64,000 bases of DNA from Camillea tinctor (Eukaryota > Ascomycota > Sordariomycetes > Xylariales > Xylariaceae): the NCBI GenBank assembly GCA_022578605.1, contig MU394101.1, forward strand, positions 124,001 through 188,000. The letters run 5' to 3'. This document shows, in pieces, positions 61,507-64,000 of the stretch. How positions within the stretch are numbered: the stretch's first letter is position 1; each line of letters opens with the position of its first letter. The position numbers and the translations under genes were made by a program. The notes under the pieces are model-generated. The model was not told where the DNA came from. It saw only the letters and a list, made by a program, of their open reading frames with translations, and searched no databases.

Positions 61507-63730
61507 TTAATTCCTCGAAGAACTACCTGTTGCTGACCTATCCTGATCCCCAATTGCTTTCTTGTCTTTCCTAGACTTGAACACGAATTCGCCCATGATT
61601 TGTATGTGATCCGACGGGAAGTGATAGTTCGGGAAGCCCGGCACCGTCTTCAGGTAGTCCGGGTCCGGGGGTCCGAGCAGCTCGACGACGTCCAGTGTGT
61701 TGCTCGTATACCATATATAATCGAGCACGCCAGAGAACGTCGGCGTGTAGTTGGTGAATTGAAGCTCGTCCGCGGTGCCGAAGAGGTGAGCATACGAATT
61801 GCGTAGGCTGAAGGGATGTTCGATTCCATCCCGCGTGAAGTTTCCGTACGAGTAACCAACCAGGTCCGGGTGGTCGGGAGGTACCCGACCCTTCTCGAGT
61901 AGTTCGTACACGGAGCTGTCTGCCATAGAATTGTAGTCACCGCACACAAACAGAGGAATGTCGGTGTTGTTCCGATACTCCTGGCTGGGCATGGGCTCGG
62001 GAGGGTCTTCTTTGATCGATTCCCCTGCGCTTTCGGCTGCTGCAGATCTGGTTAACCTCTTCTCCTCAATCGGTATGGGTGGTTTCCGCGTGTATCGTTC
62101 CGATTGTTTTGTGACTAGCTCCATCAAGATTCCCGTCTGCACGGCCTTCACATCCGCCAAGTATGATTCCCAGCAGAGATGTGCGTTTACCACGATGAAC
62201 CGGTTCCCTGTGTACCGCGACTCGAAGAAACAGTAGACCGCAATGGTATCCTTGGGCATGACCCGGTTGAAAACGTCGTCGGCTGCCTTCATGTCCGGGC
62301 GATTGATGGCTGTCTGCCTAAAGTCTACGAGCTGCTTGTCGAGCAGAATGTACTTTTCAGTCTTGTAGAATATGGAGCATCCGTCAACAGACTGCTGATC
62401 CTTGCCTGTCAGATGCTTGACACGAGTCTTGGGATAAAAGACACCCCGGTAGCCGACCTTGGCAAGCTCAGGCGTAAAGAAGGTATCGAATGCATCCATA
62501 GCTGTCTCTTGCAAGCAAAGAATATCAGGGTTCTTGTGGTAGATCTCCGCCATGATACCTGCCCTGCGATATTCCCAGTCCAGGGCACTAGCCGGGGTAT
62601 AGCCAAACTGAGTGCTGGTCGCATACTTGTCGCACAGTGTGTTCCAGGACATGACCCGGATATGCTCCTTGTCGGTGCCGACATCCTCTTGGATAGGAAT
62701 CAATGAACGAGGGATGGGCTCCTCCGGCACTGAATAGCAAGGTTAGTCTACGTAGGGCGAGAGATAGGAGGAGGGGAAAGGGGGCAGAGATAGTAAAGAG
62801 CAACATACCTCGGGCACTCTCCTTGAGATAAGTGATGTAGTTTTTGGTGCCTTCTTCCATGAGCCTTTGCTTCACATCGGCATCAAGAGGATTTCCATGC
62901 AGTCCCAGCATTTCGAGGAAGTGCAGGGCGCCAAGCTCGTGGGGCACATTGGTTATAAGGTTGTCGAAGAGAAGTAGTTGGCGCAGAGGGGTGCACATGC
63001 CCAGCTCGGGAGGTATGTGGGTGATTTGGTTGTGGGAGGCATTGAGGTATCGCAACGATCGGAGTTTACCAATGGCTTCAGGTAAAGAGGTTAGGTTGTT
63101 GGTTGCCAGATACAGCTCGGTCAGGAAAGAATAGTGGTCGAAGAGCGTAGTAGAGAGATTCTTCAAGCCCTGGCCGCTGAAATCAAGATTCAACCAGTCC
63201 TGCCTGTCCAGAGCCTTGTCAACATTGACGGGGCGTCCCCTATCCTCTACCTCTCCATCCACTGTCGATCCGGAGGCGTTGGCAATAGGCAGAGCTGGAC
63301 CGATGCCCTTATTCTCGGAAGCTCTGAGTCGCGCGAAGTAATGCGGTTGATGCTGCTCCGTCATGGTCTGGTGCGCCCGTTCGGATTCTTTATAGGCCTT
63401 GAGCTGCTCGCTCCACAGCTCGGAATAGGGCTGGCCCTGACCACCGCGGGAGCCGGGAGCGTTGCCGTTCTGATGGTTGTTGGGGGTAAAGGGTGCGACG
63501 TTGGAGACCAGACCGGAGGAGAAGGCGGAATGGTTCATGGTGTTGGAATTGCCATTATGGGCTGCGTGGTCCTGCTGTATGCTCTGATGGTGCTGCTGGG
63601 GGTGAGTATGATGTTGATGAGCACCCTGCTGCTGCACAAAGTTGTACATCATCTGCGGGGCCATCCCGCGCCCGCCGGGGACTCCATTGAGGCGCGAGTT
63701 GTGCCCCTGCTGGTGGTTCGGTCCGTACAT
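61507..63730 (-). CDS. ccr4: CCR4-type poly(A) deadenylase
   Basis: Predicted 714 aa in two exons, 63730-62809 and 62729-61507, with GTATGT..CAG ends; the splice joins YLKESAR to VPEEPIPRSLIP. Ccr4 is the exonuclease of the Ccr4-Not complex and shortens mRNA poly(A) tails in the cytoplasm. Residues 1-110 are His/Gln/Asn-rich, as in fungal Ccr4. A leucine-rich repeat region (about 185-290; LPEAIGKLRSLRYLN, IPPELG) that binds Not1/Caf1 is followed by the endonuclease-exonuclease-phosphatase domain (about 330-700). Its catalytic residues are all visible: VMSWNTLCDKY, CLQET with the metal-binding Glu, VNAHLCWE, CGDYNS and a terminal PSDH. Start: homologues have coding sequence before MYGPNHQQ, and in-frame sequence (CIRG) runs to a TTAG acceptor-like site just upstream. 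The first exon may therefore be missing to the right of 63730, in or beyond the window edge. Confidence 0.93.
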
Positions 63731-64000
63731 GCCGCGAATACACTAACCCAGTGGTCTCGAGGGAATCGGGGGTATGACTGGTAAACGGAAGGGCCACTGT
63801 GCAATGGAGGCAAGCGAGAGTTGGGACAAGGTGGGGACGGAGGTGATGGGCTTGTGCTGTCGTTTGGGAAGTATAGATATGTCTGGAGGGTACTGGTAGG
63901 TGTCGAAGGCCATCTGCCAGGTAAGAGATGTGCTGGGCGTGACCCAAACGGGGAGGGGCTGGCCTGGCCGGGCTGAACGATCACGGCAAGGCTGAGGCTG
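63731..64000. other. CCR4 5' region at window edge
   Basis: Reading leftward this probably holds an intron or leader, and perhaps an unseen first exon, of CCR4. An ATG-led frame (MAFDTYQYPPDIS..) is present but was not joined. Confidence 0.4.

Noticed and set aside
63134..63784. 216-aa plus-strand frame opposite CCR4
   Set aside because: Lies over the His/Gln-rich CCR4 exon and reads its complement as hydrophobic residues.

Overview
The window looks like nuclear DNA of a filamentous ascomycete (Pezizomycotina, most likely Sordariomycetes). Genes carry short introns (about 50-230 nt) with GT..AG ends and CTAAC/TGAC-like branch sites. Protein families are typically fungal: a Zn(II)2Cys6 regulator, a fungal ubiquitin-like domain protein, an AAA ATPase with a fungal N-terminal region, CCR4, an Rny1-like RNase T2, a CVNH-like secreted protein and a CorA-like membrane protein. 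Spacers are long, microsatellite-rich and full of TAGGTA/TACCTA and ACTCCGTA words. No rRNA, tRNA or CRISPR was recognised. All exon joins below were assembled by hand from splice signals and reading frame.

Layout. 1-4561: gene-free leader/promoter DNA, then a Ser/Thr kinase (4562-6796,+). 8281-10949 (-): a nine-exon divergent protein kinase facing it. 11803-12792 (-): a NAP/SET-type histone chaperone. 14861-17120 (+): an AAA ATPase. 18298-18816 (+): a small GC-rich unknown. 20232-21466 (-): a ubiquitin-like domain protein. 23283-25517 (-): a Zn2Cys6 transcription factor, followed by an 11.6-kb gene-free stretch that contains a 522-bp MITE with long inverted repeats and an 8-bp target duplication (33002-33523). 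37130-38346 (-): RNase T2. 39142-40002 (-): an unknown fungal protein. 40548-40871 (+): a secreted-protein gene relic. 41673-42969 (-): a four-helix membrane protein. 44823-45728 (-): an unknown.

46426-51169 (+) is the most unusual part: a co-oriented accessory block with an ATG-less open frame, a mini-gene, a CorA-like two-helix membrane protein, a vWA-like gene broken by two frameshifts, and a second 70-aa mini-gene that appears paralogous to the first with matching intron positions. After it come a small secreted cysteine protein (52535-52986,+), a decayed C2H2 zinc-finger gene with RIP-like nonsense codons (53789-54937,+), a CVNH-like secreted protein (57542-58613,+) and the conserved CCR4 deadenylase (61507-63730,-).

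The conserved genes have general cellular roles (mRNA decay, chromatin, signalling, transcription) and do not form one pathway. The 46-58 kb segment, with its relics, secreted proteins and mini-genes, behaves like an accessory region.
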